A stretch of DNA of 64,000 nucleotides. Origin: Maribacter arcticus. Lineage in GTDB: Bacteria; Bacteroidota; Bacteroidia; Flavobacteriales; Flavobacteriaceae. Below, one piece after another: positions 56,157-64,000 of this stretch (its first letter is position 1; the number at the start of each line of letters is the position of its first letter). The stretch covers positions 310,001 through 374,000 of the forward strand of contig NZ_FUYL01000003.1 in the NCBI RefSeq assembly GCF_900167935.1, read 5' to 3'. Made by a program: the position numbers and the translations under genes. The notes under the pieces were generated by a model. That model searched no databases and was not told the DNA's origin. It saw nothing but the letters and a program-made list of their open reading frames with translations.

Positions 56157-56336
56157 TTACGCTAATTTCGATTTGTTATTTTTAGTTTTAAAGGACAATT
56201 CCCTTTTTACTCTATGGTTCTTATCCTTATGAACTAATGCTATATCTTCTACATTAGCTTCTGTACTTTTTGTGACTACATCTATTTTTTCTAAACCTTC
56301 AGAGAATCGCAATTTTATTGGTTTACCAACACTCAT
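56157..56336 (-). CDS. 59-residue small protein, unknown
   Basis: An ATG-started frame on the minus strand in the gap between the DUF1501 gene and metG. The peptide MSVGKPIKLRFSEGLEKI... is soluble, with a charged, Lys-rich C-terminal half ('HRVKRELSFKTKNNKSKLA') and no signal or membrane segment. It ends two bases from a strong bidirectional terminator and begins in an AT-rich stretch that could hold a promoter. No family recognised. Its placement argues for a real gene, but coding potential is not proved. The remaining gap 56337-56521 contains nothing else I can name. Confidence 0.5.
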   Translation of the reverse strand: MSVGKPIKLRFSEGLEKIDVVTKSTEANVEDIALVHKDKNHRVKRELSFKTKNNKSKLA

Positions 56337-56521
56337 ATTATTAAAATTTTAACTATTAATTAAGTCTTTTCTTACAATAAAACAGTTTTTATAAATCTTT
56401 CGTATAAATAATCGACAAGTCACACTGTTTGACATCAGTTTTAATTAAAACTTCACCTTTTAATCTATTTAGGTGCTGATTACAATTGGCAAGTATTTCG
56501 TGATTCTCCCATCAAATTCAG

Positions 56522-56529
56522 TATTTTTG
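56522..56529 (+). promoter_or_regulatory. -7 box of the metG promoter
   Basis: TATTTTTG matches TAnnTTTG, 18 bases before the metG ATG. Confidence 0.55.
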
Positions 56530-56546
56530 TAGCTTAATTTATTTTG

Positions 56547-58625
56547 ATGTCCGATATTAAATCACCTTCTAGATATACGATTACTGCAGCTTTACCTTAT
56601 ACGAATGGCCCAATACATATTGGCCATTTAGCAGGTGTTTACGTGCCAGCAGATATATACGCCCGCTATCTTCGTTTAACAGGAAAAGATGTAGCCTTTG
56701 TTTGTGGCAGCGATGAACATGGTGTTGCAATTTCAATGAAAGCTAAAAAAGAAGGCGTTACTCCTAAAGATATTATCGATAAGTATCATGCGATAATTAA
56801 GCAGTCTTTCTTGGATTTCGGAATTACATTCGACAACTATTCTAGAACCTCTGCACCTATACATCATGAAACCGCATCAGAATTTTTTATAAATCTTTAT
56901 GAAAAAGGAGATTTTATTGAAGAAACTACGGCCCAGTTATACGATGAAGAAGCACAACAATTTTTAGCAGATCGTTTTGTAATTGGTACTTGCCCTAAAT
57001 GTGGTAATGAAGAAGCGTATGGCGATCAGTGTGAAAATTGCGGGTCAAGTTTAAATGCCACCGATTTAATAAATCCGAAATCAACCATAACAGGTACAAT
57101 ACCGACTACTAAAGAAACCAAACACTGGTTTTTGCCTTTAGACAGGTATGAAGAATTTCTTACCGATTGGATTTTAAAAGGACATAAAGATGACTGGAAA
57201 CCTAATGTATACGGTCAATGTAAATCATGGATTGATGGTGGTCTAGAACCAAGAGCAGTAACTAGAGATTTAGATTGGGGTATACCCGTACCTGTTGAAG
57301 GTGGGGAAGGCAAAGTACTTTATGTATGGTTTGATGCACCTATCGGATACATTTCATCTACCAAAGAATGGGCAGCCCGTGAAGGTAAAGATTGGGAACC
57401 CTATTGGAAAGACAAAGACACCAAATTGGTTCATTTCATTGGGAAGGATAATATCGTTTTTCACTGTATCATTTTCCCTTCTATGCTGAAAGCAGAAGGA
57501 AGTTATATTTTACCGGATAATGTACCTGCCAACGAATTTTTAAATTTAGAAGGCAACAAATTATCTACCTCTAAGAATTGGGCGGTTTGGTTGCACGAGT
57601 ACCTAATTGATTTTCCTGAGTTACAAGATTCGTTACGTTATACGTTAACAGCGAATGCTCCAGAATCTAAGGATAATGATTTTACCTGGAAAGATTTTCA
57701 AGCTCGTAACAATAACGAATTGGTTGCTATCCTAGGGAATTTCATAAACAGAGTAGTTGTATTGACCAATAAATATTATGACGGAAAAGTCCCAGCCGCT
57801 GGTAATTTTTCTGATGTTGATACAGAAACCCTTGACCAACTTCGTAAGTTTCCAGATACGATATCTAGCTCGATAGAGCGCTATCGCTTTAGAGAAGCCG
57901 GACAAGAATTAATGAACCTAGCCCGTTTAGGAAACAAATATTTAGCAGATGCCGAACCTTGGAAAGTTATTAAGGTCGACGAAGAGCGTGTTAAAACTAT
58001 CATGAACGTAGCCTTGCAAATCGCTGCTGGTTTAGCTGTATTAAGTGAACCATTTTTACCATTTACCTCTGCTAAACTTAAAAACATACTCAATATCAAC
58101 CTGAGCGCAGTCGAAGGCCTAAATTGGGAATCAGTTTCAGCCACCAAGGTGTTACTATCTGCAGACCACCAAATCAACCAAGCAGAGTTGCTCTTTAGAA
58201 AAATAGAAGATAGTGAGATTCAATCACAATTAGACAAGTTGGAAGCCACCAAAAAAGCGAATGCGAACGAAAATAAAAAACTAATGCCCCAAAAAGACAC
58301 CATTACCTTTGATGATTTTTCTAAGCTAGACATGCGTGTCGGAACTATAATCGAAGCCGAAAAAATGGCAAAAGCCAAAAAGCTTTTAGTTTTAAAAGTA
58401 GATACTGGCTTAGATATACGTACTATAGTTTCTGGTATTGCAGAAAGTTTTACCCCAGAAGAGATTGTTGGAAAAAAAGTAACTGTTTTAATCAATTTGG
58501 CACCTCGTGCCCTTCGCGGTGTAGATAGTGAAGGAATGATTTTGATGACCGAAAATGCCGATGGAAAATTGGTATTCGTTAATCCTGATGAAGATGGCGT
58601 TGGTAATGGAGAAGGAATAAACTAA
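56547..58625 (+). CDS. metG: methionine--tRNA ligase
   Basis: 692 residues from the ATG at 56547 (a TTG three bases upstream is also in frame). Class I synthetase: HIGH at 24-27, a zinc knuckle [17 protein letters not shown] near 150-166, and the KMSKS counterpart as KLSTS in '[14 protein letters not shown]'. The C-terminal tRNA-binding domain of EMAP-II/Trbp111 type covers about 590-692 ('[17 protein letters not shown]'). Charges initiator and elongator tRNA-Met. Followed by tex after 29 bases. Confidence 0.97.
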   Translation: MSDIKSPSRYTITAALPYTNGPIHIGHLAGVYVPADIYARYLRLTGKDVAFVCGSDEHGVAISMKAKKEGVTPKDIIDKYHAIIKQSFLDFGITFDNYSRTSAPIHHETASEFFINLYEKGDFIEETTAQLYDEEAQQFLADRFVIGTCPKCGNEEAYGDQCENCGSSLNATDLINPKSTITGTIPTTKETKHWFLPLDRYEEFLTDWILKGHKDDWKPNVYGQCKSWIDGGLEPRAVTRDLDWGIPVPVEGGEGKVLYVWFDAPIGYISSTKEWAAREGKDWEPYWKDKDTKLVHFIGKDNIVFHCIIFPSMLKAEGSYILPDNVPANEFLNLEGNKLSTSKNWAVWLHEYLIDFPELQDSLRYTLTANAPESKDNDFTWKDFQARNNNELVAILGNFINRVVVLTNKYYDGKVPAAGNFSDVDTETLDQLRKFPDTISSSIERYRFREAGQELMNLARLGNKYLADAEPWKVIKVDEERVKTIMNVALQIAAGLAVLSEPFLPFTSAKLKNILNINLSAVEGLNWESVSATKVLLSADHQINQAELLFRKIEDSEIQSQLDKLEATKKANANENKKLMPQKDTITFDDFSKLDMRVGTIIEAEKMAKAKKLLVLKVDTGLDIRTIVSGIAESFTPEEIVGKKVTVLINLAPRALRGVDSEGMILMTENADGKLVFVNPDEDGVGNGEGIN

Positions 58626-58654
58626 TTACCTCTCCTAAAAATATTACAATATAA

Positions 58655-60796
58655 ATGGCAAAATTGGACTCGGCCCAAATAGTTGGCTATATCTTAAAGT
58701 ATACCCAACTCCCAGAAAAAGGGATTCAAAATACGATTGAACTTCTAAACCAAGATTGTACGATTCCTTTTATTTCGAGGTATCGAAAAGAGAAAACAGG
58801 CAATTTAGATGAAGTTCAAGTAGGTGCCATTGTACAGTTTAAAGACCAGTTTGAAGTACTAGAAAAACGTAAAAAAGCTATCATTAAAGCTGTCGAGGAA
58901 CAGAATGCCTTGACCGCAGAACTCAAACAAAGCTTTGAGAACGCAGAAGACTTAACGCAGTTAGAAGATTTATATCTACCATTTAAAAAGAGCAAAAAAA
59001 CAAAAGCCGAAATAGCCCGTAAAAACGGTTTAGAACCTTTGGCTAAAATCATTATGGCGCAGCGTAATGATGATATTGAATTTACGGCATCAAAATACGT
59101 AAACAAAGAAGTTGAAAACGAAGACGATGCTTTAGAAGGAGCTCGCCATATTATTTCTGAATGGATTAATGAACGAACTGATATTAGAAATCAAATACGG
59201 TCACAATTAGCTCGCTTTGCAATTATATCTACAAAAGTAATTACTGCTAAAAAAGAAGACGAAAAAGCACAGAAGTATCGCGATTATTTTGAATGGAGTG
59301 AACCATTAAATAAATGTCCGTCGCACCGTTTATTGGCGATTTTAAGAGCAGAATCAGAGAAATTTATCCGGGTTAAAATTGAGTTGGATGATGAACGATT
59401 ACTAGACCGTATAGAAAATAGAATTATCAAATCTAATAATGCGTGTGCAAAGCAAATAGAACTTGCCATTGCAGATGCTTATAAAAGATTACTATTCCCA
59501 TCTTTATCCAACGAACTATTAAAAGCTGCAAAGGAAAAGGCAGATGATGAAGCTATCAGTGTATTCTCCAATAATCTTAGACAATTGTTGTTGGGTGCGC
59601 CTTTAGGCGAAAAACGTATTCTCGCCATTGACCCAGGTTTTAAATCGGGCTGTAAATTGGTGTGTTTAGATGCCCAAGGTAATTTAGTGCATAATGAAAA
59701 TATCTATCCGCATGCGCCACAAAATGATGTAAGCGGTGCTATTAAAAAATTGAGTTCGTTAGTTAATGCCTATAAGATTGAAGCTATCGCCATAGGTAAT
59801 GGCACAGCTTCAAGAGAAACTGAACATCTTGTCAAAAAAGTGATATTCAATAATCCGGTTGAAGTTTTTGTAGTAAGTGAAGCTGGGGCATCTATTTACT
59901 CAGCATCTAAGATTGCTCGTGATGAATTCCCGAACTACGATGTTACCGTTCGTGGCGCAGTTTCTATAGGTAGACGTTTGGCCGACCCACTTGCAGAACT
60001 GGTTAAAATAGACCCTAAGTCTATTGGTGTAGGGCAATATCAGCATGACGTAGACCAGACTAAACTAAAAAATTCGCTTGACGTCGTAGTAGAAAGTTGT
60101 GTAAACTCCATTGGGGTAAATATAAATACCGCAAGTGTTCCCTTATTAAGTTATGTTTCAGGTATTGGACCAAAATTGGCCGAAAATATTGTCATCCAAA
60201 GAAAGGAAAAAGGCGCGTTCAAAAGCAGAAAAGAGATTATGGATGTTCCTCGCTTAGGGGGTAAAGCCTTTGAACAAGGAGCTGCATTTTTACGTATTAA
60301 AGATGCCAAAAATCCGTTAGATGATTCTGCCGTACATCCAGAAAGCTATGCTATAGTAAAGCAAATGGCCAAAGATAAAGGAACCGAAATTCTTTCTTTA
60401 ATTGGCAACAAGGCATTACTTAAAGAAATAGAATTAAAAAAATATTGCACTGAAAATGTTGGCCTACCCACTTTAAAAGACATACTTTCAGAATTAGAAA
60501 AACCAGGATTAGACCGAAGGGAAAAAGCTAGAGTATTCACTTTTGACCAAAATATTAAATCGATTACCGATTTACACAGTGGTCAATTACTTCCTGGTAT
60601 CGTAAACAACATTACTAATTTTGGGTGTTTTGTAGATATCGGCATCAAAGAAAGCGGACTGATTCACGTTTCTAATCTCTCCGATTCGTTTGTTAAAGAT
60701 GTAAATGAACATGTTCATTTACATCAACAAATAATTGTGAAGGTTTTAGAAGTCGATGTACCTAGAAAGCGTATTCAACTAAAGCTGCACAAATAG
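58655..60796 (+). CDS. tex: Tex family RNA-binding transcription accessory protein
   Basis: 713 residues. Domains in Tex order: N-terminal helical region ('IPFISRYRKEKTGNLDEVQVG'), YqgF-like RNase H domain near 320-450 ('ILAIDPGFKSGCKLV', 'IAIGNGTASRET'), helix-hairpin-helix pair ('LLSYVSGIGPKLAENIVIQRKEKGAF', read in part as SGIGPKLAENIV), and an S1 RNA-binding domain at the C-terminus ('GQLLPGIVNNITNFGCFVDIG', cited as VNNITNFGCFVDIG). It binds RNA and the transcription machinery; it affects gene expression in several bacteria, exact mechanism unsettled. Confidence 0.95.
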   Translation: MAKLDSAQIVGYILKYTQLPEKGIQNTIELLNQDCTIPFISRYRKEKTGNLDEVQVGAIVQFKDQFEVLEKRKKAIIKAVEEQNALTAELKQSFENAEDLTQLEDLYLPFKKSKKTKAEIARKNGLEPLAKIIMAQRNDDIEFTASKYVNKEVENEDDALEGARHIISEWINERTDIRNQIRSQLARFAIISTKVITAKKEDEKAQKYRDYFEWSEPLNKCPSHRLLAILRAESEKFIRVKIELDDERLLDRIENRIIKSNNACAKQIELAIADAYKRLLFPSLSNELLKAAKEKADDEAISVFSNNLRQLLLGAPLGEKRILAIDPGFKSGCKLVCLDAQGNLVHNENIYPHAPQNDVSGAIKKLSSLVNAYKIEAIAIGNGTASRETEHLVKKVIFNNPVEVFVVSEAGASIYSASKIARDEFPNYDVTVRGAVSIGRRLADPLAELVKIDPKSIGVGQYQHDVDQTKLKNSLDVVVESCVNSIGVNINTASVPLLSYVSGIGPKLAENIVIQRKEKGAFKSRKEIMDVPRLGGKAFEQGAAFLRIKDAKNPLDDSAVHPESYAIVKQMAKDKGTEILSLIGNKALLKEIELKKYCTENVGLPTLKDILSELEKPGLDRREKARVFTFDQNIKSITDLHSGQLLPGIVNNITNFGCFVDIGIKESGLIHVSNLSDSFVKDVNEHVHLHQQIIVKVLEVDVPRKRIQLKLHK

Positions 60797-60804
60797 TTCA
60801 GCTA

Positions 60805-61707
60805 ATGCTTAAAATAGCCTACCATACTATTTATAAACATCCATTACCAGAAGGTCATCGTTTTCCTATGATGAAATATGAGCTTCTACCACAGCAATTA
60901 ATATATGAAGGTACCTGTACCCAATCTAATTTTTTCGAGCCTGAAATTCCGAATGATAAACATATTGTAGCCGTTCACGATCCTGAATATTTTTACGATT
61001 TGTTGAATATGATGATTTCAGCAAAAATGTCTCGTAAAATCGGTTTTCCAATATCTGAAGATTTGGTAGAGCGAGAACGTATTATAGCTGATGGCACCCT
61101 AAAAAACTGTGATTTCGCGCTTCACTACGGAATTTCAATGAATATTGCTGGCGGTACTCACCATGCATTCAGTGATCATGGCGAAGCATTTTGTATGCTA
61201 AACGACCAAGCCATTGGCGCAAAATATCTATTGAATAAAGGGCTAGCAAAAAAAATACTCATTGTAGATTTAGATGTTCACCAAGGTAATGGTACAGCAG
61301 AAATCTTTCAAAATGATACCAATGTCTTTACATTTTCTATGCATGGTAAGTCTAACTATCCCTTAAAAAAGGAAAAATCAGATTTAGACATTGAACTTGA
61401 AAAAGGGACAACAGATGATTTATACCTGTCTATACTCAAACAAAACTTACCTAAATTATTAGACATTGTTCAGCCAGACTTTATCTTTTATCTCAGCGGG
61501 GTAGATGTTCTTAAAAGTGATAAACTTGGCACATTAGGCCTAACTGTGCATGGTTGCAAACTTCGCGACCAATATGTTCTAGACACTTGCAAAAAGCATA
61601 AAATTCCTGTGCAATGTAGTATGGGTGGTGGGTATTCCGAAGACATTAGAATTATTGTAGAAGCACATGCGAATACGTTTCGGTTGGCGCAATCTCTATA
61701 TTTTTAG
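60805..61707 (+). CDS. histone deacetylase family (acetylpolyamine amidohydrolase-like) enzyme
   Basis: 300 residues. Class of zinc amidohydrolases: 'NIAGGTHHAFSDHGEAFCMLND' with the His-His pair, 'ILIVDLDVHQGNGTAEIF' with the metal-binding Asp and His, 'YLSGVDVLKSDKLGTLGLT' with the second Asp, and 'CSMGGGYS'. It removes acetyl groups from a lysine-like amine; bacterial members act on acetylpolyamines or acetylated proteins such as acetyl-CoA synthetase. Eight bases after tex. No acetyltransferase neighbour to point to a substrate. Confidence 0.88.
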   Translation: MLKIAYHTIYKHPLPEGHRFPMMKYELLPQQLIYEGTCTQSNFFEPEIPNDKHIVAVHDPEYFYDLLNMMISAKMSRKIGFPISEDLVERERIIADGTLKNCDFALHYGISMNIAGGTHHAFSDHGEAFCMLNDQAIGAKYLLNKGLAKKILIVDLDVHQGNGTAEIFQNDTNVFTFSMHGKSNYPLKKEKSDLDIELEKGTTDDLYLSILKQNLPKLLDIVQPDFIFYLSGVDVLKSDKLGTLGLTVHGCKLRDQYVLDTCKKHKIPVQCSMGGGYSEDIRIIVEAHANTFRLAQSLYF

Positions 61708-61738
61708 TACATTAGTACAACACCTGAAAACCAAACTA

Positions 61739-63025
61739 ATGAAAACGCTGATTCACATTTATTTTGCTCTATTTACACTAGTTTCCTTCTCCCAAACAAT
61801 ATCCATTCAAAAATCATCTGCATTAGAAACAGGAAATGCAAAAGATGCAGGCATGTCAACAGAGCGTCTTTCAAAAATAGACGCCATGATTTCAGAAGAA
61901 GTTACTAATGGTAATATACCTGGGGCTGTTGCACTAATTGCACGTAATGGCAAAATAGTTTTTCACAAGGCGTTCGGCATGTCTGATAATGAAGCGAACA
62001 TTTCGATGGAAAAAGATGCCATTTTCCGTATTGCCTCTCAAACAAAGGCCATAACCTCAACCGCTGTAATGATGCTTTGGGAAGAAGGTAAGTTTCAATT
62101 AGATGATAATATTTCAAAATACATTCCAGAATTCGGTGAGGCGCAAATATTAGATACCTATAATGAAGCCGACGGTACGTACACTACTAAACGAGCAGAA
62201 AACCAAATCACCATTAGAGATTTGTTGACTCATACATCAGGTATTGGTTATGGAGTGATTGATGGGGATGAACGTTTCAAGAAGATTTATGCAAAAGCAG
62301 GAATCACCGATTTATTTACAACAGAAAAAATTACGATTGCCGAAAGCGTAAAAAAACTGGCAAAGTTACCACTACATCATGAGCCAGGAGAGGCATTTAC
62401 CTATAGTGAAGGCCTTGATGTGTTAGGCTATTTTATCGAAGTTATTTCTGGTGTACCCTTTGATGAATTTTTTAAAACGAGAATCTTCGAACCACTTAAC
62501 ATGAAAGATACTTGGTTCTACCAACCGAAAGAAAACTATAATAGATTAGTAGCAGTTCAAAAAAAGGAAAATGACAAATGGATAAAATATCCTATTACCT
62601 TTTATGACACTGATTATCCTATAAAAGGAGCAAAAACTTTCTTTTCTGGTGGTGCAGGTCTTTCAAGCACAGCAAAAGACTACGCTACTTTTTTACAGAT
62701 GTATTTGAACGAAGGTGAATTAAACGGAGTGCGATTATTGAGTAGAACCACGGTAAAAAGTATTTTGGGGAATCAAATTGGAGATATATGGGATGGACCA
62801 AAAAACCATGGCCTTGCCTTTTCAATAGTAAATGAAAAAGGAGAAATTTCTGGTGGCCTTGGAAGTGACGGAACATTTGAATGGGGAGGTTATTTCAATA
62901 CCCAATATTTTGCAGACCCAAAAGAAAAAGTAATCGGTATTTTAATGAAACAGACCCAAGGCCCTGTAAATGATACGACCAGTTGGAAATTTAAGCAAAT
63001 GCTTTTTTCTAGTATTGATGATTAA
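61739..63025 (+). CDS. secreted serine hydrolase, class C beta-lactamase-like (second copy)
   Basis: 428 residues from the ATG at 61739, which begins a Sec signal peptide (MKTLIHIYFALFTLVSFSQT); the frame also runs upstream over the preceding gene. SxxK is Ser100-Gln-Thr-Lys103, YxN counterpart 'FTYSEGLDVLG', and 'FSGGAGLSSTAKDYATF'. Same domain family and similar order of motifs as the lipoprotein at 48093, but without lipobox and with different active-site neighbours, so a diverged paralogue. Substrate unknown. Confidence 0.87.
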   Translation: MKTLIHIYFALFTLVSFSQTISIQKSSALETGNAKDAGMSTERLSKIDAMISEEVTNGNIPGAVALIARNGKIVFHKAFGMSDNEANISMEKDAIFRIASQTKAITSTAVMMLWEEGKFQLDDNISKYIPEFGEAQILDTYNEADGTYTTKRAENQITIRDLLTHTSGIGYGVIDGDERFKKIYAKAGITDLFTTEKITIAESVKKLAKLPLHHEPGEAFTYSEGLDVLGYFIEVISGVPFDEFFKTRIFEPLNMKDTWFYQPKENYNRLVAVQKKENDKWIKYPITFYDTDYPIKGAKTFFSGGAGLSSTAKDYATFLQMYLNEGELNGVRLLSRTTVKSILGNQIGDIWDGPKNHGLAFSIVNEKGEISGGLGSDGTFEWGGYFNTQYFADPKEKVIGILMKQTQGPVNDTTSWKFKQMLFSSIDD

Positions 63026-63030
63026 AGGCC

Positions 63031-64000
63031 TTAAGAATCTAACAAATACAGCCCAAACTTAATTTTCCAATACGGCATTTGCTCTTTAAAAAACTCAAAA
63101 TAGTCTTTTAAACCTGTAGCTTCAGTTAATTCTGATTTTGCATTCGCTATTTTTGATACTTCATCAGCACTTACGAATTGATTCAAATCAAGCTCCTCAC
63201 CTTCTGCATGTTTTTTCATTAAGTGACCGTAAATGGTATTCTCAGAAAGGTTTCTTGCAGTTGCAATTTCAGAAACTGTTAATCCGTCAGAGAATAAATC
63301 GAACGTTTGCTCATGCGTTGCTTTCTTTGATTTTTTAGCAGGCGCATAAGTAGTAATTTCCTTAATAAAAATATCAGCGTACTTTTCTAATTTTGCCTGC
63401 CCTACACCAGACACCTCCATGAATTCTTTTTCATTTTTAGGCATCTTGAGTTCCATATCCTTTAAACTGGCATCACCAAAAACAACATATGCCGGCACGC
63501 CTTGATCCTCGGCAATTCGTTGTCTTAAAAGGCGAAGCTTTTCGAAAAGTCCTGTTTTTGGAGTTTTTGCTTTTGCTGTACTTTTCTTCTTTTCCTTTTC
63601 GGTTTGCAAGATTGCTAATTGAATTGTTTTATTGGAAAAAAGCACTTCTTTAGCCAATGGCGTCAAGCCTAATCTGGCTCCTTCCCTAAAATTAATATCC
63701 AACACGCCTTGGTTCAATAACTGAATCACATACTGTTGTAAGTCTAGCCACGAAACATCTTTTATGGCGCCATATGTTTTAATATTTTGATATCCTCGTT
63801 CTAATACTTGGGCATTCTGTGCTCCTCGTAAGACATCGATAACCATACCCATAGGTTCACGCTCTCGTAGTCGAGCAACCCCAGAGCATACTTTTTGAGC
63901 TAATAATGTAGCATCAAAATATGCTGGTGGACTCATACAAATATCACAATTTCCACATCCTTTGGTTACTTGCTCACCAAAGTAGTTTAACAATGCAATT
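63031..64000 (-). CDS. recQ: RecQ-like ATP-dependent DNA helicase (3' part)
   Basis: The minus frame is open to the right edge (codons continue past the TTG at 63993 as Ile-Ala-Leu-Leu-Asn-Tyr-Phe-Gly-Glu), so only the C-terminal about 322 residues are seen. They include the zinc-binding end 'GNCDIC', the RQC winged-helix domain, and the HRDC domain ('LRLLRQRIAEDQGVPAYVVFGDASLKDMELKMPKNEKEFMEVSGVGQAKLEKY', cited in part as RIAEDQGVPAYVVF and MEVSGVGQAKLEKY). After HRDC comes a helix-turn-helix like segment ('LSVSEIATARNLSENTIYGHL' type, here LTVSEIATARNLSENTIYGH), seen in RecQ of Bacteroidota. It unwinds DNA 3' to 5' in recombination repair. It converges with the serine hydrolase gene, six bases apart. 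Confidence 0.9.
   Translation of the reverse strand, partial: IALLNYFGEQVTKGCGNCDICMSPPAYFDATLLAQKVCSGVARLREREPMGMVIDVLRGAQNAQVLERGYQNIKTYGAIKDVSWLDLQQYVIQLLNQGVLDINFREGARLGLTPLAKEVLFSNKTIQLAILQTEKEKKKSTAKAKTPKTGLFEKLRLLRQRIAEDQGVPAYVVFGDASLKDMELKMPKNEKEFMEVSGVGQAKLEKYADIFIKEITTYAPAKKSKKATHEQTFDLFSDGLTVSEIATARNLSENTIYGHLMKKHAEGEELDLNQFVSADEVSKIANAKSELTEATGLKDYFEFFKEQMPYWKIKFGLYLLDS

Noticed and set aside
48093-63025. The two class C beta-lactamase-like genes as resistance genes
   Set aside because: The family is mostly esterases and peptidases; SxxK alone does not support antibiotic resistance.
1-64000. CRISPR array
   Set aside because: No regularly spaced direct repeats of 25-40 bases were found by eye.

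Overview
The window is a chromosomal stretch from a low-G+C member of the Bacteroidota, most probably a marine-type Flavobacteriaceae. The signs are C-terminal type IX secretion (T9SS) sorting domains, DUF1800/DUF1501 and DUF4369-thioredoxin proteins, DUF4286, a ligase-associated DNA-damage cluster typical of the phylum, no obvious Shine-Dalgarno sites, and repeated promoter boxes of the form TAnnTTTG a short way upstream of starts. The genus cannot be fixed from sequence reading alone.

Region by region. 1-4.3 kb: the 5' part of an ADP-ribosylglycohydrolase lipoprotein (minus, runs off the left edge), a secreted protein of unknown role, a PiT-like membrane protein, a RimK-type ATP-grasp ligase, and a decayed potassium-channel remnant. 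4.3-8.6 kb: a tightly coupled minus-strand operon of a large P-loop ATPase, an MscS-like channel and a cation/proton antiporter. The channel remnant starts 10 bases after the antiporter stop, so it was probably once the fourth gene. 9.1 kb: tRNA-Leu(CAA) with its terminator. 9.3-11.7 kb: prs-rplY-pth. 11.7-16.1 kb: a 1254-residue T9SS metalloprotease coupled to a lipoprotein. 16.2-28.6 kb: core genes (ribF, serS, rsmA, mgtE) mixed with small accessory enzymes, including a YdeI-type protein with a CDGSH iron-sulfur motif and a DUF4286-gamma-glutamylcyclotransferase fusion. 28.6-31 kb: a VOC protein, a membrane protein with an LEA-like tail, and a short arsenic-type cassette (arsR, DUF6428, arsN-like acetyltransferase) without reductase or efflux pump. 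31-36.3 kb: an OlsF-type acyltransferase, aspartate kinase, a GNAT, fbp and a TerB-like protein. 36.3-42.1 kb: the four-gene ligase-associated DNA-damage operon (exonuclease, ATP-dependent ligase, Lhr-type helicase, PdeM). 42.2-52.7 kb: a TspO-like protein, mfd, three small paralogous TerB-like proteins, an Ldh2-type dehydrogenase, a serine hydrolase, a TlpA-like thioredoxin, an ACT-like protein and YraN. 52.9-56.1 kb: a DUF1800/DUF1501 secreted pair. 56.1-64 kb: a 59-residue small gene, metG, tex, a histone-deacetylase-family enzyme, a second serine hydrolase and the 3' part of recQ (minus, runs off the right edge).

Most of the window is ordinary chromosome. The best candidate for an undescribed system is the ATPase-MscS-antiporter operon with its dying potassium channel: an ATP-dependent sensor-like protein genetically welded to two (formerly three) ion-flux proteins. 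Secondary candidates are the TerB paralogue group, the stripped-down arsenic cassette and the two unusual domain fusions. No CRISPR array, prophage or intact insertion sequence was seen.
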